A DNA stretch of 64,000 bases from Planomicrobium sp. CPCC 101110 (GTDB taxonomy: Bacteria > Bacillota > Bacilli > Bacillales_A > Planococcaceae): contig NZ_VOHD01000006.1 of assembly GCF_007859395.1 (NCBI RefSeq), positions 558,001-622,000 of the forward strand. Reading direction: 5' to 3'. Made by a program: the position numbers and the translations under genes. The notes under the pieces were generated by a model, which had not been told where the DNA came from, ran no database searches, and worked only from the letters and a program-made list of their open reading frames with translations. This document shows, piece after piece, positions 7,458 through 17,413 of this stretch; the stretch's first letter is position 1, and every line of letters starts with the position of its first letter.

Positions 7458-9005
7458 ATGGAGGTGCATAATGAACCGCAAGTGGCTTACTGCTTTTATT
7501 TTATTTTTTTATTGACAGCCAACTGCTTGCCGATATTCGGCGGCCAAACGGCTGTTGCGGAAACCGGAGGCACCCAGATCAGCGCATCCACCGTCAATGT
7601 CCGGTCCGGTCCCGGCTTGTCGTACAGCGTTGCAGGCTCGCTGGCTAAAGGCGACAAAGTGGACGTTATCGGCCAGGAAGGCGACTGGCTGAAAATACAG
7701 GCTGGCGAGACAACCGGATGGGTCGCTTCCTGGCTGACTTCGGCGGCAACCGGCAATACGGCGGCACAGAAAGCCGTATCTACCGTTGACCGTCTGAATG
7801 TCCGCTCGCAGCCCAGCCTATCGGCATCGGTCCTGACGCAGATGAAAGCCGGCGACCAAGCGGAAGTGATCCGTGAAACCGGCGACTGGGTTGAAGTGGA
7901 ATTCCGCAATACGCGCGGCTTTGTTTCCAAACAATACATAAGCGCCACAAAAACCAGTTCTGAAAATCCCGCCCCGGCGGCAAAAGATGTATCGTCTTTC
8001 GAGATTGCAGTCAGCACTTTGAATGTCCGCAAAAAAGCGGATCTTAGTTCGGATAAAATCGCGACGGTCCACCAGGGCGAAATTTACGCAGTCCAGTCGC
8101 TTCAAGGCAATTGGGTGCAGATCCGCTTGTCGGATGATACAACAGGCTGGGTATACGCCTTCTACGGCCACCTTTCCGACCAGTCTGCCAAAACTGCGGC
8201 TTCCGCAGCCACCGAAACGGTGACGATACTGACTGACGGCACCAACTTGCGCTCGGAGCCTTCCACCGCTTCCGGTGTTGTCAGCCGGGCCAATGCAGGC
8301 GATCAATTGGGGGTAATCGAGAAGCAGGGCGATTGGTATAAAGTTGCTTTGCCGGGCGGCCAAGAGGCCTTTATCGCAACTTGGGTCGTGACAAACGGCG
8401 AAACTGCAGCACAACAAACCTCCCAGAAAAAGGAGGCGGACCGGAAAGCCGGAACATTGAATGGTGTCACAATCGTCCTTGATCCGGGGCACGGCGGCCG
8501 CGACGGCGGTACCGTCGGAGTGCGCGGCACGATCGAGAAAGATTTGACGCTTAAAACAGCGGAAGCTCTGTCGCACTACCTCCGTTCAGCCGGTGCCGAA
8601 GTCGTCATGACCCGCCAGTCGGATGTTTTTGTCGATTTGCGCCAACGTGTATCTCACGGCTATCAAGCTGCAGCAGATGCTTTCATCAGCATCCATTACG
8701 ACGCGGTCGCCGACAACAGGGTCCAGGGCTTTACGACTTATTTCATGCACGGCTACCAGCAGCAGCTCGGCGAATCCATCAATGCCGGCCTCGAAGGAAA
8801 ACTGCCGCTCAACAACCGGGGCGCGCGCAGCGGCAATTACTTGGTGCTGCGGGAGAACCGGCAGCCGGCGGTACTTGTTGAACTGGGCTATTTGAGCAAT
8901 TTCAACGAAGAGCGGATTGTCTCGACCAGCCAATTCCGCGACCAGGCGGCGCTTGGCTTGTACACCGGCATCATCAATTATTTCGACGCCCAGCTTGGGC
9001 AATAG
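7458..9005 (+). CDS. N-acetylmuramoyl-L-alanine amidase with four SH3b repeats (YrvJ-like), start region frameshifted
   Basis: Secreted cell wall hydrolase: four bacterial SH3 repeats (about residues 35-95, 105-165, 180-238, 250-312; each with a LNVRS/TVNVRSGP-type start) followed by an Amidase_3 domain (335-512). Zinc ligands are visible in DPGHGG, the Glu of GTIEK and SIHYDA; a second catalytic Glu lies in LVELGYLSN. The in-frame ATG at 7458 has no ribosome site and gives no clean signal peptide. The ATG at 7471 has GGAGGTG at ideal spacing and starts a perfect one (MNRKWLTAFILFF), but stops after 14 codons. One extra T in the T7 tract at 7504-7510 would join the two frames. The B. subtilis homologue YrvJ sits at the same place. 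Confidence 0.85.
   Translation: MEVHNEPQVAYCFYFIFLLTANCLPIFGGQTAVAETGGTQISASTVNVRSGPGLSYSVAGSLAKGDKVDVIGQEGDWLKIQAGETTGWVASWLTSAATGNTAAQKAVSTVDRLNVRSQPSLSASVLTQMKAGDQAEVIRETGDWVEVEFRNTRGFVSKQYISATKTSSENPAPAAKDVSSFEIAVSTLNVRKKADLSSDKIATVHQGEIYAVQSLQGNWVQIRLSDDTTGWVYAFYGHLSDQSAKTAASAATETVTILTDGTNLRSEPSTASGVVSRANAGDQLGVIEKQGDWYKVALPGGQEAFIATWVVTNGETAAQQTSQKKEADRKAGTLNGVTIVLDPGHGGRDGGTVGVRGTIEKDLTLKTAEALSHYLRSAGAEVVMTRQSDVFVDLRQRVSHGYQAAADAFISIHYDAVADNRVQGFTTYFMHGYQQQLGESINAGLEGKLPLNNRGARSGNYLVLRENRQPAVLVELGYLSNFNEERIVSTSQFRDQAALGLYTGIINYFDAQLGQ
7504..7510 (+). other. T7 homopolymer at the amidase signal-peptide frameshift
   Basis: A run of seven Ts inside the hydrophobic core of the signal peptide. 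Eight Ts would restore a continuous frame from the well-placed ATG at 7471 through a leucine-rich core to an AVA-type cleavage site. It may be slippage, a sequencing error or a true mutation. Confidence 0.75.
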
Positions 9006-9009
9006 TAAA

Positions 9010-9041
9010 AACGGCATGGAAAGCATCCATGCCGTTTTTTT
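9010..9041 (+). terminator. Terminator of the amidase gene
   Basis: Stem ACGGCATGGA / TCCATGCCGT with a five-base loop, followed by a T run, four bases after the stop codon. Confidence 0.9.
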
Positions 9042-9063
9042 ATGGGTTTATTTTCGATAAAGC

Positions 9064-9099
9064 AAAACCGGCCCAGGAAATGATTCCCTGGGCCGGTTT
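9064..9099 (-). terminator. Terminator of the relA-dtd operon
   Basis: Near-perfect hairpin AAAACCGGCCCAGG / CCTGGGCCGGTTTT directly after the dtd stop codon, with T residues following on the minus strand. Confidence 0.85.
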
Positions 9100-9540
9100 T
9101 CATTTGGATTCAACCAGAATGGTAACGGGTCCGTCATTGACGAGTTCAACGTCCATCATGGCGCCGAACACGCCGGTTTCGACCTTCAAGCCATTGTCGC
9201 GCAATGCATCGTTGAAAGCATGCCAGAGCGGTTCGGCAATTTCCGGGCGGGCGGCCGAGGTAAAGCTTGGCCGGCGCCCTCTTTTCACATCGCCGTATAA
9301 GGTGAACTGGGAGATCGATAAAATATCCCCGCCCGCTTCTAAGACAGAATGATTCATTTTTCCTTCTTCATCTTCAAAGAGCCTCATCTGGGCAATCTTT
9401 CCGGCCACGTATTTTGCATCATCGGCGGTATCCTCATGGGTAATGCCGACAAGCAGGACATAGCCGGATTCAATCGCCCCCGTGACAGTCCCTTCGACTT
9501 TGACGGAAGCTTGTTTGGAACGCTGTAAAATTACCCGCAT
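9100..9540 (-). CDS. dtd: D-aminoacyl-tRNA deacylase
   Basis: Hydrolyses D-Tyr-tRNA and other D-aminoacyl-tRNAs, and Gly-tRNA-Ala mischarges, in the cytoplasm. 146 residues, normal length. It begins [17 protein letters not shown]. The two active-site signatures are present: [17 protein letters not shown] near residue 80 and the cross-subunit Gly-Pro motif [11 protein letters not shown] at the C-terminus. The gene follows relA by nine bases on the same strand, the standard Bacillales relA-dtd pair. The transcript ends at the hairpin right after its stop. Confidence 0.97.
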   Translation of the reverse strand: MRVILQRSKQASVKVEGTVTGAIESGYVLLVGITHEDTADDAKYVAGKIAQMRLFEDEEGKMNHSVLEAGGDILSISQFTLYGDVKRGRRPSFTSAARPEIAEPLWHAFNDALRDNGLKVETGVFGAMMDVELVNDGPVTILVESK

Positions 9541-9549
9541 AGCTCCTCC

Positions 9550-11742
9550 TTAGTTGGTCACGCGCGTCACCGAATAGACATCCGGAAGCTGCTTGATCCT
9601 TTCGACCACCCGGTTCAAATAAGAAATATGCGGAATCATGATCGTCAAATTGATGGTCGCGATTTTGTCGTTATCGGCACGGCCGCTTACCGCAGTAATT
9701 GTCGTCTTCGTCTCGCTGACCATATGCATGACTTCATTGATCAGGCCGGTACGGTCATATGCCTGGACTTCAATATCAATCTGATAAGATTTGTTTTCCA
9801 TTGTCTCCGTAATTTCCCACTCTACCGGGATGAGCCGGTCCGTTTCGTTCGACTGGACATTCGGGCAATCGCCCCGGTGGACCGAAACCCCGCGCCCTTT
9901 GGTGATGAATCCGATGATGCTGTCGCCAGGCACCGGATTGCAGCACCTTGACAAGCGGATCATGACATTGTCGATGCCTCTGACAATAACGCCCGATTCG
10001 GTCCGTTTTTTAGGGTTGGCAGCTTTCATCTCTACTGTGATTTTCTCGAGCGCTTCTTCCTGTTCCCTTTTTTTTCGCAGTTTCTCAGCCAGGCGGTTGA
10101 CCACTTGCTGGGCGGTGATGCCGTTAAAGCCGACCGCTGCGTACATGTCATCTTCCCCTGTGAAATTGAACTTATCGCAGACGCGTTTGATGTTTTCATT
10201 GGTCAGTACATCTTTGACAGGAAATTCCTGCGCTTTTATTTCTTTTTCGATCAATTCCCGGCCCTTTTGCACGTTGTCGACGCGCAATTGCTTTTTGAAG
10301 AATTGCTTGATTTTGTTTTTCGTCTGAGTCGATTTAGCGATTTTCAGCCAATCGCGGCTTGGGCCGACAGATTGCTTGGAGGTCAGTATTTCGACAATAT
10401 CCCCAGTGACCAGCTCAGTATCAAGCGGAACCATTTTCCCGTTCACTTTTGCGCCAATGGTTTTGTTGCCGATTTCGGAATGCACCCGGTAAGCAAAATC
10501 GATCGGGCAAGATCCGGCCGGCATTTCAATCACATCGCCTTTTGGCGAAAAAACATAGACCATGTCGGAAAACAGATCGTACTTCAGCGATTCCATGAAT
10601 TCTTCCGCATTGTCCGATTCGTTTTGGAAATCCAGAATTTCCCGGAACCAAGTCAGGCGGGAATCCACGGAACTTTTCGGCCGTTCGGTTGCCTTGCCTT
10701 CTTTATAGGCCCAGTGAGCCGCCACCCCGTATTCAGCGATGCGGTGCATTTCTTCCGTCCGGATTTGGACTTCCAGCGGATCGCCTTGCGGCCCGATGAC
10801 CGTTGTATGCAGCGACTGGTACAAGTTTTGCTTTGGCATAGCGATATAATCCTTGAACCGCCCGGGCATAGGTTTCCACGTGGAATGGATGATGCCAAGC
10901 ACCGCATAGCAATCTTTGACGGTTTCGACCGTAACGCGCACAGCCAACAGATCGTATATTTCATTGAATTGCTTGTTTTGCAGAACCATTTTACGGTAGA
11001 TGCTGTAAATATGTTTCGGACGCCCGAAGAGCTCTGCCTTGATATCGACATCTTTCAATTGATTGCGGATTTCATCCATCACTTTGTTCAAGTATTCTTC
11101 CCGTTCGGTCCGCTTTTTCTTCATCAAATTGACGATGCGGTAATATTGCTGGGGATTCAAGTAGCGGAGAGCCGTATCTTCAAGCTCCCACTTTATCGTA
11201 TTGATCCCTAAACGGTGTGCAATCGGCGCAAAGATTTCCAGCGTTTCGTTCGCTTTGATGCGCTGCTTTTCCACCGATTGGTATTTCAGCGTGCGAAGGT
11301 TGTGCAGCCGGTCCGCCAGTTTGATCAATATGACACGGATATCCTGGGCCATCGCCACAAACATTTTTCGGTGATTTTCCGCCTGCTGTTCTTCTTTTGA
11401 CATGTATTTGATCTTGCTCAATTTTGTGACGCCGTCCACCAAAAGCGCCACTTCTTCGTTAAAGTCGCGGACAATGTCTTCACGGCTGACGGTTGTATCT
11501 TCCACAACGTCATGCAAAAAACCCGCAGCAACAGTTGCAGGGTCCATTTGCAGATCCGCCAGGATGCCCGCCACTTGCACAGGATGCACAATATAAGGTT
11601 CGCCCGATTTCCGGAACTGCCCTTCATGGGCTTCGAGCGCAACTTGGTACGCCCGTTTAATCATTTCAACATGATCAGCATTCATATAAGAGGCAACCAT
11701 CTGGAATACGTCTTCAGCTGTCCTAACTTGATCTTTGGCCAT
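9550..11742 (-). CDS. relA: Bifunctional (p)ppGpp synthetase/hydrolase RelA/SpoT homologue (Rel)
   Basis: Makes and degrades the alarmone (p)ppGpp in response to ribosome stalling. 730 residues with the complete long-RSH layout: HD hydrolase domain (HDVVEDT near residue 78), synthetase domain with the RFKD motif typical of bifunctional enzymes ([13 protein letters not shown]) and [16 protein letters not shown] [18 protein letters not shown] domain ([14 protein letters not shown]), zinc-finger/helical region ending RCCNPVPGD, and a C-terminal ACT domain. ATG at 11742 is preceded by AAGGTGG. In B. subtilis apt lies directly upstream; here two unrelated genes are inserted between apt and relA. 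Confidence 0.97.
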   Translation of the reverse strand: MAKDQVRTAEDVFQMVASYMNADHVEMIKRAYQVALEAHEGQFRKSGEPYIVHPVQVAGILADLQMDPATVAAGFLHDVVEDTTVSREDIVRDFNEEVALLVDGVTKLSKIKYMSKEEQQAENHRKMFVAMAQDIRVILIKLADRLHNLRTLKYQSVEKQRIKANETLEIFAPIAHRLGINTIKWELEDTALRYLNPQQYYRIVNLMKKKRTEREEYLNKVMDEIRNQLKDVDIKAELFGRPKHIYSIYRKMVLQNKQFNEIYDLLAVRVTVETVKDCYAVLGIIHSTWKPMPGRFKDYIAMPKQNLYQSLHTTVIGPQGDPLEVQIRTEEMHRIAEYGVAAHWAYKEGKATERPKSSVDSRLTWFREILDFQNESDNAEEFMESLKYDLFSDMVYVFSPKGDVIEMPAGSCPIDFAYRVHSEIGNKTIGAKVNGKMVPLDTELVTGDIVEILTSKQSVGPSRDWLKIAKSTQTKNKIKQFFKKQLRVDNVQKGRELIEKEIKAQEFPVKDVLTNENIKRVCDKFNFTGEDDMYAAVGFNGITAQQVVNRLAEKLRKKREQEEALEKITVEMKAANPKKRTESGVIVRGIDNVMIRLSRCCNPVPGDSIIGFITKGRGVSVHRGDCPNVQSNETDRLIPVEWEITETMENKSYQIDIEVQAYDRTGLINEVMHMVSETKTTITAVSGRADNDKIATINLTIMIPHISYLNRVVERIKQLPDVYSVTRVTN

Positions 11743-11825
11743 AATTGCCCACCTTGCTTCTAGTTTTTCAGAAAGTATATCTTTATATTATAAAAAACAA
11801 GCAAGCGAAAAGTAAAGCTTTGTTA

Positions 11826-12347
11826 TTATTTTTCCATCACTTTAATGAATTCCCGCATATAATCCGGCAGATCCGGCGGCCGCTGGCTTGAAACGAGGTT
11901 GCCATCGACAATTACCGGTTCATCGAACCACTCCGCCCCTGCATTCACCATATCATCTTTGATGCCAGGTGTGCTGGTCACTTTTCTACCCTTTAAAATA
12001 CCGGCAGAAATGAGTACCCAGCCGGCATGGCAAATTTGGCCGATCGGCTTTTTCTTTTCGTCCATTTGCTGGACGATGTTCAAAACTTCCGGGAACCTGC
12101 GGATTTTGTCCGGTGCCCAGCCGCCAGGAACAAGGATTGCATCGTATTGCTCCGGCGTGATATCGCTGCAGGCAAAATCGGATTCAGCAGGAACTCCGTA
12201 CTTGCCGATATATTTTGTATTCGCTTCTTCTCCCGCAAGATGGACTGTAGCCCCTTCTTCCCGCAGCCTTAAGATCGGATACCACAGTTCCAAATCTTCA
12301 AATTCATGATGGACAAAACTGAGGACTTTCTTGCCTGTCAATTTCAT
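11826..12347 (-). CDS. DJ-1/PfpI family protein (class I glutamine amidotransferase-like)
   Basis: 173 residues, single DJ-1/PfpI domain. The nucleophile elbow is IGQICHAGWVL near residue 103, with Cys followed by His as in PfpI and YfkM-type proteases/deglycases; the acidic partner is probably the Glu in HHEFEDLELW near residue 18. The oxyanion-side LVPGGWAPDKIRR is also typical. Members are reported as stress proteins, glyoxalases or deglycases; the substrate here is unknown. Its ATG overlaps the stop of the upstream beta-helix gene by four bases, so the two are translationally coupled. The pair interrupts the otherwise conserved apt-relA order. Confidence 0.88.
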   Translation of the reverse strand: MKLTGKKVLSFVHHEFEDLELWYPILRLREEGATVHLAGEEANTKYIGKYGVPAESDFACSDITPEQYDAILVPGGWAPDKIRRFPEVLNIVQQMDEKKKPIGQICHAGWVLISAGILKGRKVTSTPGIKDDMVNAGAEWFDEPVIVDGNLVSSQRPPDLPDYMREFIKVMEK

Positions 12348-13897
12348 GATGAAACCTCCTTTTGCGAAACGTTTTCTACGACCACGTCAAGGCATTCCTC
12401 TCCCACCGACAGGGCTTCGGCCGACGAGTCGATGCTTTCGATGTTCCGGACGTGCACGTGATGGGCGCCATTGTCGCCGCCGGATACCAGGATATCCGAT
12501 TTGGCTGTCTTAAAGCCTTTTACAACGCCGTTATTCAATGAGACATGATTGGCCCGGAATTGAATCGTCACAGCCGGATTTCCTTGATAATCGTATTCCG
12601 GATCCCCCGCAAACAAAAAGCGGTTTATGACCACGTTGCGGTAGCCTGAAACGACCAAAGCACGCGGCGTCGATACCCAGTAAAGATCGGAGAATACCGG
12701 TGCGATTGCGATAATGCGCTCGGCCGTAATGTTGTACGCCGACACGGACTCCGGGTCGGTCATCTTATGATGGCCGATATGGCGGAAATTATAAGCCCGG
12801 TTGTCATTGAGTGACAAATGGCCCGAGATGTGGACGCCGGATGCAGCAGACGACGAACCATGCGCTTTTATTTCGATGCCCCCGAAGCATCTTGCGGTCG
12901 CATTGTTTACAAGCCAGACGTGGCGGGAGCCGTCGTCAATTTCCAGGCCATTGGAATTGGCCACTCCTCTGTCATGGGCGGCGCCGCTTGGATCCCAGAA
13001 AAAGGAGTTTGAAACGAAGATGTAATCACTGTGGTGGGTTGTTACGCCATCGTCGCCGAATCCATAACCCGTTACGCGGTCAAGCCAAATATAGCGGCTT
13101 CCTCCACGCGCGCGGAACCCATCGCCTGAATAGTTGTATAAAGGGGATGTAATATCGAAGCAATGCAGTCCTGGATTGATGCCTTCCACATTTTTCACCC
13201 ATCCATAAGTGACTTGGGCAAATACCAGGCAGCTCGAAAAGTTGCCGCCAAAACCGGTTTTCTCCAGACTTTCCAGGCGGTGGACATTCCAGTCCATACT
13301 TAAATCCTCAACTGAGATGTTGCGGTTGCCCATCAGGTAATTGGAGTTTGTTATGAGCCTGCGCCGCTTTGGAGTATCCCAGTGGAGTTTCAACGTAGTC
13401 TCGCCTTTGCCTGCACCGGCTAGGCGCGTCCAGGAAGGCAGTTCGATAAATTTCACTATGTAGGTGCCTGGCGGTACATAAACATGCACACGGCCTTTTC
13501 CGATTGCTTTTTGGAATGCTGCGGTGCAATCGGTCTCGCCGTCGCCGACCGCGCCGAAATCCGCTACATTCACATACCGGGTGATGGTCCGTTCCAGGTT
13601 CTCGTATTCCCGGTCGAGCGTCCCTTTCCATTCAGGATACAGCTCCATACCGTCGGAATCCCACTTGTAGCCATGCTGATCAGGTATGGAATACGGCATC
13701 CGATAGAACGACAACGCTTTTTCAGCGACAGATCTTGGCCGGTCGAGCACCGGGTTCGCTATCGGCTCAATTTTGATCTCGTCAAAAAACGCTTCGGTTT
13801 CTTGCATGGTTTCAACCATAGATAGCGGATTTTTCAACAGTTCATCGATCAGTTGCTTGTTTGTTGATGGATCATGGTTTTTTTCTAATTGAATCAT
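12344..13897 (-). CDS. Right-handed parallel beta-helix protein (pectate lyase-3/GH28-like fold)
   Basis: 517 residues. After a 110-residue N-terminal segment comes the signature YVNVADFGAVGDGETDCTAAFQKAIG, which is how pectate-lyase-3 and GH28-type beta-helix domains start. Many short strands follow (WLVNNATARCFGGIEI, VSLNNGVVKGFK, HVHVRNIESIDSS). Asp/His-rich patches GFGDDGVTTHHSDY and GVANSNGLEIDDGSRH might form an active site. There is no signal peptide or membrane helix, unusual for a polysaccharide enzyme. Substrate cannot be named. Coupled by an ATGA overlap to the PfpI-like gene; the RBS region is GGTGGC-like upstream of ATG 13897. Confidence 0.75.
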   Translation of the reverse strand: MIQLEKNHDPSTNKQLIDELLKNPLSMVETMQETEAFFDEIKIEPIANPVLDRPRSVAEKALSFYRMPYSIPDQHGYKWDSDGMELYPEWKGTLDREYENLERTITRYVNVADFGAVGDGETDCTAAFQKAIGKGRVHVYVPPGTYIVKFIELPSWTRLAGAGKGETTLKLHWDTPKRRRLITNSNYLMGNRNISVEDLSMDWNVHRLESLEKTGFGGNFSSCLVFAQVTYGWVKNVEGINPGLHCFDITSPLYNYSGDGFRARGGSRYIWLDRVTGYGFGDDGVTTHHSDYIFVSNSFFWDPSGAAHDRGVANSNGLEIDDGSRHVWLVNNATARCFGGIEIKAHGSSSAASGVHISGHLSLNDNRAYNFRHIGHHKMTDPESVSAYNITAERIIAIAPVFSDLYWVSTPRALVVSGYRNVVINRFLFAGDPEYDYQGNPAVTIQFRANHVSLNNGVVKGFKTAKSDILVSGGDNGAHHVHVRNIESIDSSAEALSVGEECLDVVVENVSQKEVSS

Positions 13898-13949
13898 TCG
13901 GCCACCTCTTCCACATTAGTTTCTTTATTACATACCCTGCATTGTATAA

Positions 13950-13983
13950 AAAAACCCCTTCGCCCCGAAAGACGAAGAAGAGA
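13950..13983 (-). terminator. Terminator downstream of apt
   Basis: Minus strand stem CTTCTTCGTC / GGCGAAGGGG (several G-U pairs) with a TTTCG loop and seven Ts, directly after the apt stop. It separates recJ-apt from the inserted beta-helix/PfpI pair. Confidence 0.75.
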
Positions 13984-13985
13984 TT

Positions 13986-14498
13986 TTAGTATTTCAGCAA
14001 TGTATTTACATCATAGCCGTCCAAGTTTTTGCGGCCATCCAAGTATGTTAATTCGATCAAAAAGGCACAGCCAACCACAACGCCGCCCAATTGTTCAACC
14101 AAATTGATGGTAGCGCCGATTGTTCCGCCTGTCGCCAGCAAGTCATCTGTAATAAGCACGCGCTGGCCGGGTTTGATAGCGTCTTTATGCATCGTCAAGA
14201 CATCTTTTCCGTATTCAAGGCCGTATTCGGCACGGATCACTTCACGCGGCAATTTGCCTTCCTTGCGCACTGGCGCAAAACCGATTTCAAGCGCATAAGC
14301 CACCGGGCAGCCGATGATGAATCCGCGGGCTTCCGGGCCGACAATGATTTCGGCGTCCACTTTTTTGGCATACTCTACGATTTGGTCTGTAGCGTATTTA
14401 TAGGCAGTCCCATTGTCCATCAGCGATGTGATGTCCTTGAAGCGGATGCCTGGTTTTGGCCAATCTTCAACTATTGTTACATACTGCTTTAAATCCAT
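13986..14498 (-). CDS. apt: Adenine phosphoribosyltransferase
   Basis: Salvages adenine to AMP using PRPP. 170 residues, normal. It begins [27 protein letters not shown]. The PRPP-binding motif [16 protein letters not shown] lies near residue 120 and the flexible catalytic loop [10 protein letters not shown] near 80; [17 protein letters not shown] precedes it. ATG 14498 is chosen over the longer open frame because AAGGAGG sits seven bases upstream and the N-terminus then matches the family. Its first ten bases overlap the recJ stop region, giving a tight recJ-apt coupling as in B. subtilis. Confidence 0.97.
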   Translation of the reverse strand: MDLKQYVTIVEDWPKPGIRFKDITSLMDNGTAYKYATDQIVEYAKKVDAEIIVGPEARGFIIGCPVAYALEIGFAPVRKEGKLPREVIRAEYGLEYGKDVLTMHKDAIKPGQRVLITDDLLATGGTIGATINLVEQLGGVVVGCAFLIELTYLDGRKNLDGYDVNTLLKY

Positions 14499-16831
14499 AT
14501 CTTTTCCTCCTTGGCCGATAGTTTCGTATCGAACCACTCTTTTAAATCTTTATAGGACGCATACAGGAGCTTTTGCTCGAGCGCAATTTGCTGTTCACGC
14601 TTCTTGTAAATCGGCGCTTCCGACAAATCGCGTTTGCTTGGCGCTTTTGCAATCTCCGTAAGTCCATTGTTAAGTGTAACAAAACCGAGTTCAAAAAACA
14701 CCTGAAGCATGAAAAATATCGCTTCCCGCGTCCAGCCTTTATGTTTTGCCAGTTCGTCGCAGTGCTTTTTGAAATCGAATGAGCCGCGCTTTTTGATAAA
14801 TGAAAACAGCCACGCAAACTGCTCCCGTGTTGGAATCTGCTCGAAGTATTGGGAGTCTTTCGCATAAAAATGGGCGTAGATCCGCTTTGGCCTTAATTCG
14901 GACAAAACCTGGGCAAGCTGCTCCTCACTATCAGGCAGATCCAGCAGCACAAGATGGTGCTTTGGCGAATCCAGCGCTCCGATCGTTTCGCTGCTGTAGA
15001 TGGGTTCATTGATGAACGATTTGAAAACAGCCGCCGTCTCCGGCTTGAATGCCAAAAACACTTGGTCCTTTTCCGGAATGAGCTTTGACCAGCGAGAGAC
15101 TTGCCGGATGCCGCGGATATCGAACAGCTGCCATTGGTCTGTACGGACATCTTCAATCAGCAGCTGCGGCTTTTTGCGGCCGTTCCATTCGTTGATCTGC
15201 AGATCGCCGATCACATCGATCTGGACATCGGGCGTCAGTTCATCCCCGACAGAACCGATGCCGAAACCGACCGCATCAAGCGTCGCCGCGTTTTGGACCA
15301 GCTCCATTTTCAAGTGGTTTTGGGCGGCTCCGATTTTCCGTATCGATGAAACCTTCACGGCGTCCAGGAAGAATTTCGGCTTGGAAAAGCCCATGCCAAA
15401 CGGCGCTAGATAGCGCATCGATTCGATGGTCTCAATGTCGATTTCATCCAAACGGACTGGAATGTCGATTTCCACAACAGGAAGCAAGTCTTCTTCTGTA
15501 AGGCTAGTTTCGGCTTGTTTGTTGAGCCTCTCGCGCAACTCGTCGACATGCGCCGCTTCAAGCGTCATGCCGGCCGCCATCGGATGCCCCCCGAAATGAG
15601 GCAGGATGTCGCGGTTTGCCGCCAGTTCGTTGTACAAATGGAAACCTTCGATGCTGCGCGCCGAACCTTTTGCTTTTCCGGTTTCCGGATTCAGGCACAA
15701 GACAATCGACGGCCGGTAATATTTTTCTGTCAGTTTGGAAGCCACAATCCCGACAACGCCGGGGTTCCAGCCTTCCTGGGCTACAACGATGACCCGCGGC
15801 GGCCCTTCAGGGTGCTGTTGGTCGACTTGCGCGGTCGCTTCGTCGGAAATTTGCTTGACGATCGCTTGGCGTTCTTTGTTCAGAAGATCCAGGCTGCTGG
15901 CCAAATCGCGCGCTTCGGCTGCCTCTTCCGTCATGAACAGCCGGACTGCAGGATCGGCGTCTTGCAGCCGGCCTATGGCGTTGATCCGAGGCCCGAACAT
16001 AAAACCGATCGTCTCTTCTGTAATGTCCCGCTTTTGGACACCCGACACTTCACAAAGTGCATCAATCGCAACCCTCGGAGAAGTCCGCAGCGCCGCCAAT
16101 CCCTCTTTCACCAGAAAGCGGTTTTCATCGTGGAGCGGCACCAAATCCGCAATCGTGCCGATTGCCACCATTTCAAGCAAATGGTCGGGCAGATCTTCAT
16201 ATAAAGCGTGCGCCATTTTAAAAGCGACGCCCACTCCGGCCAATTCCCCGAACGGGTAATTGCCTTCAGGATGGCGTGGATGGATGATCGCCAAAGCATT
16301 CGGCATCGTTTCGCCGATATCGTGGTGGTCGCTGATAATAACATCGAGCCCCAGGCTGTTTGCGTAATCCACTTCGTCGATTCCCGAGATTCCATTGTCG
16401 ACAGTTACAAGGAGTTTGGCGCCTTCCTCGGATGCTTTTTTGAAAAGCTCTTTATTCGGCCCGTAGCCATGCTTGAAACGGTTGGGAATCATGAATGAGA
16501 CGTCTGCCCCCAAATCCTGCAAAACCGTAAGCATGACCGTTGTGCTTGAAACTCCATCAGCGTCATAATCGCCGTAGACGACTATTTTCTCGTTTTCTTC
16601 GATGGCCCGGCGAATACGCTCCACCGCAATGTCCATATCTTTCATCAAATACGGATTATGTACTCCGCTTTCGTCCATGTTCATGAAGCTGCGCGCTTCT
16701 TCGGCAGTGGTGATGCCGCGTGTCACTAATATTTTAGCCAATACGGATGAAATGGATAATTCTTGTTGAATGGCTTGTACCAACCCGTTGTCCGGTGTTG
16801 TCAGCCGCCATCGTTTTTTCGATTCTATCAT
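14489..16831 (-). CDS. recJ: Single-stranded-DNA 5'-3' exonuclease RecJ
   Basis: DHH-family exonuclease in RecFOR recombination and base excision repair. 780 residues, the usual Firmicute length with a C-terminal extension. Motifs: [15 protein letters not shown] (motif I, near residue 83), DNGISG, the DHH motif ISDHHDIGE, and the DHHA1-domain [12 protein letters not shown]. The ATG at 16831 begins [16 protein letters not shown]. Followed by apt with a ten-base overlap and preceded by the LapA-domain gene plus terminator, the B. subtilis yrvD-recJ-apt order. Confidence 0.97.
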   Translation of the reverse strand: MIESKKRWRLTTPDNGLVQAIQQELSISSVLAKILVTRGITTAEEARSFMNMDESGVHNPYLMKDMDIAVERIRRAIEENEKIVVYGDYDADGVSSTTVMLTVLQDLGADVSFMIPNRFKHGYGPNKELFKKASEEGAKLLVTVDNGISGIDEVDYANSLGLDVIISDHHDIGETMPNALAIIHPRHPEGNYPFGELAGVGVAFKMAHALYEDLPDHLLEMVAIGTIADLVPLHDENRFLVKEGLAALRTSPRVAIDALCEVSGVQKRDITEETIGFMFGPRINAIGRLQDADPAVRLFMTEEAAEARDLASSLDLLNKERQAIVKQISDEATAQVDQQHPEGPPRVIVVAQEGWNPGVVGIVASKLTEKYYRPSIVLCLNPETGKAKGSARSIEGFHLYNELAANRDILPHFGGHPMAAGMTLEAAHVDELRERLNKQAETSLTEEDLLPVVEIDIPVRLDEIDIETIESMRYLAPFGMGFSKPKFFLDAVKVSSIRKIGAAQNHLKMELVQNAATLDAVGFGIGSVGDELTPDVQIDVIGDLQINEWNGRKKPQLLIEDVRTDQWQLFDIRGIRQVSRWSKLIPEKDQVFLAFKPETAAVFKSFINEPIYSSETIGALDSPKHHLVLLDLPDSEEQLAQVLSELRPKRIYAHFYAKDSQYFEQIPTREQFAWLFSFIKKRGSFDFKKHCDELAKHKGWTREAIFFMLQVFFELGFVTLNNGLTEIAKAPSKRDLSEAPIYKKREQQIALEQKLLYASYKDLKEWFDTKLSAKEEKIWI

Positions 16832-16879
16832 GGCTCTTCACTTCCTTACCCGTCCATTATACAGAAAAAATGCGCAGAC

Positions 16880-16911
16880 AAAAACCTTTCGGCCATAGTC
16901 CGAAAGGTTTT
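16880..16911 (-). terminator. Terminator between the LapA-domain gene and recJ
   Basis: Minus strand stem AAAACCTTTCGG / CCGAAAGGTTTT with a short loop followed by TG; it starts four bases after the upstream stop codon. recJ then needs its own promoter or read-through. Confidence 0.78.
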
Positions 16912-16914
16912 AAT

Positions 16915-17259
16915 TTACAAGCGTTCAGTTTCATTGGTGACGACCATCGCTTCGGGCACAACGTCCGCCTTTTGGTACTCGGCGATTTCGTTCTGCTGCG
17001 TGGCGATCAGCGATTCTTTGACAGCGATTTCTTTTTGGAGCGCTTTGACTTTCCGCTGCAGGGAATAGGTCCGGACTAGCGCGAACACACCGCTCAGCAA
17101 AAAGCCAAGGAGCGCGGAAGCCAGAATCACTAGAATAAGCGGCCACTCGGCAGACCCGAAAATATAGTTGACCGGCACCGGATCGACGTTCACAACAGCA
17201 AACAGCGCGATAATAACAGCAAATACAAGTCCGATCAGAATAAGCCATTGGATTTTCAT
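16915..17259 (-). CDS. LapA-domain (DUF1049) membrane protein, YrvD-like
   Basis: 114 residues. Two membrane helices (about residues 4-25 and 40-65) with the family sequence VVNVDPVPVNYIFGSAEWPLILVILASALLG between them. A coiled-coil cytoplasmic tail follows (QRKVKALQKEIAVKESLIATQ). Firmicute members such as YrvD have no known function; the family name comes from the E. coli lipopolysaccharide assembly protein LapA, which cannot apply directly here. ATG 17259 was chosen because GGAGG lies at the right distance; the longer frame would put that site inside the gene. It lies between secDF and recJ as in B. subtilis. Confidence 0.85.
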   Translation of the reverse strand: MKIQWLILIGLVFAVIIALFAVVNVDPVPVNYIFGSAEWPLILVILASALLGFLLSGVFALVRTYSLQRKVKALQKEIAVKESLIATQQNEIAEYQKADVVPEAMVVTNETERL

Positions 17260-17281
17260 GGAGATTCCTCCTTTCAAAAAT

Positions 17282-17325
17282 AAAAAAATGGAACAAGGTC
17301 ATTACTCTATACCCTGTTCCATTTC
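17282..17325 (-). terminator. Terminator of secDF
   Basis: Minus strand stem AAATGGAACAGGGT / ACCTTGTTCCATTT with one mismatch and a T7 run, 88 bp after the secDF stop. Confidence 0.8.
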
Positions 17326-17413
17326 CCCTATAAACTTATCCCATTTTGACAGGTACGAAGGCCGACTGCCCTAAAAATCCGAATGGACCAACCATGTCCA
17401 GCAAAGTTTCTCT

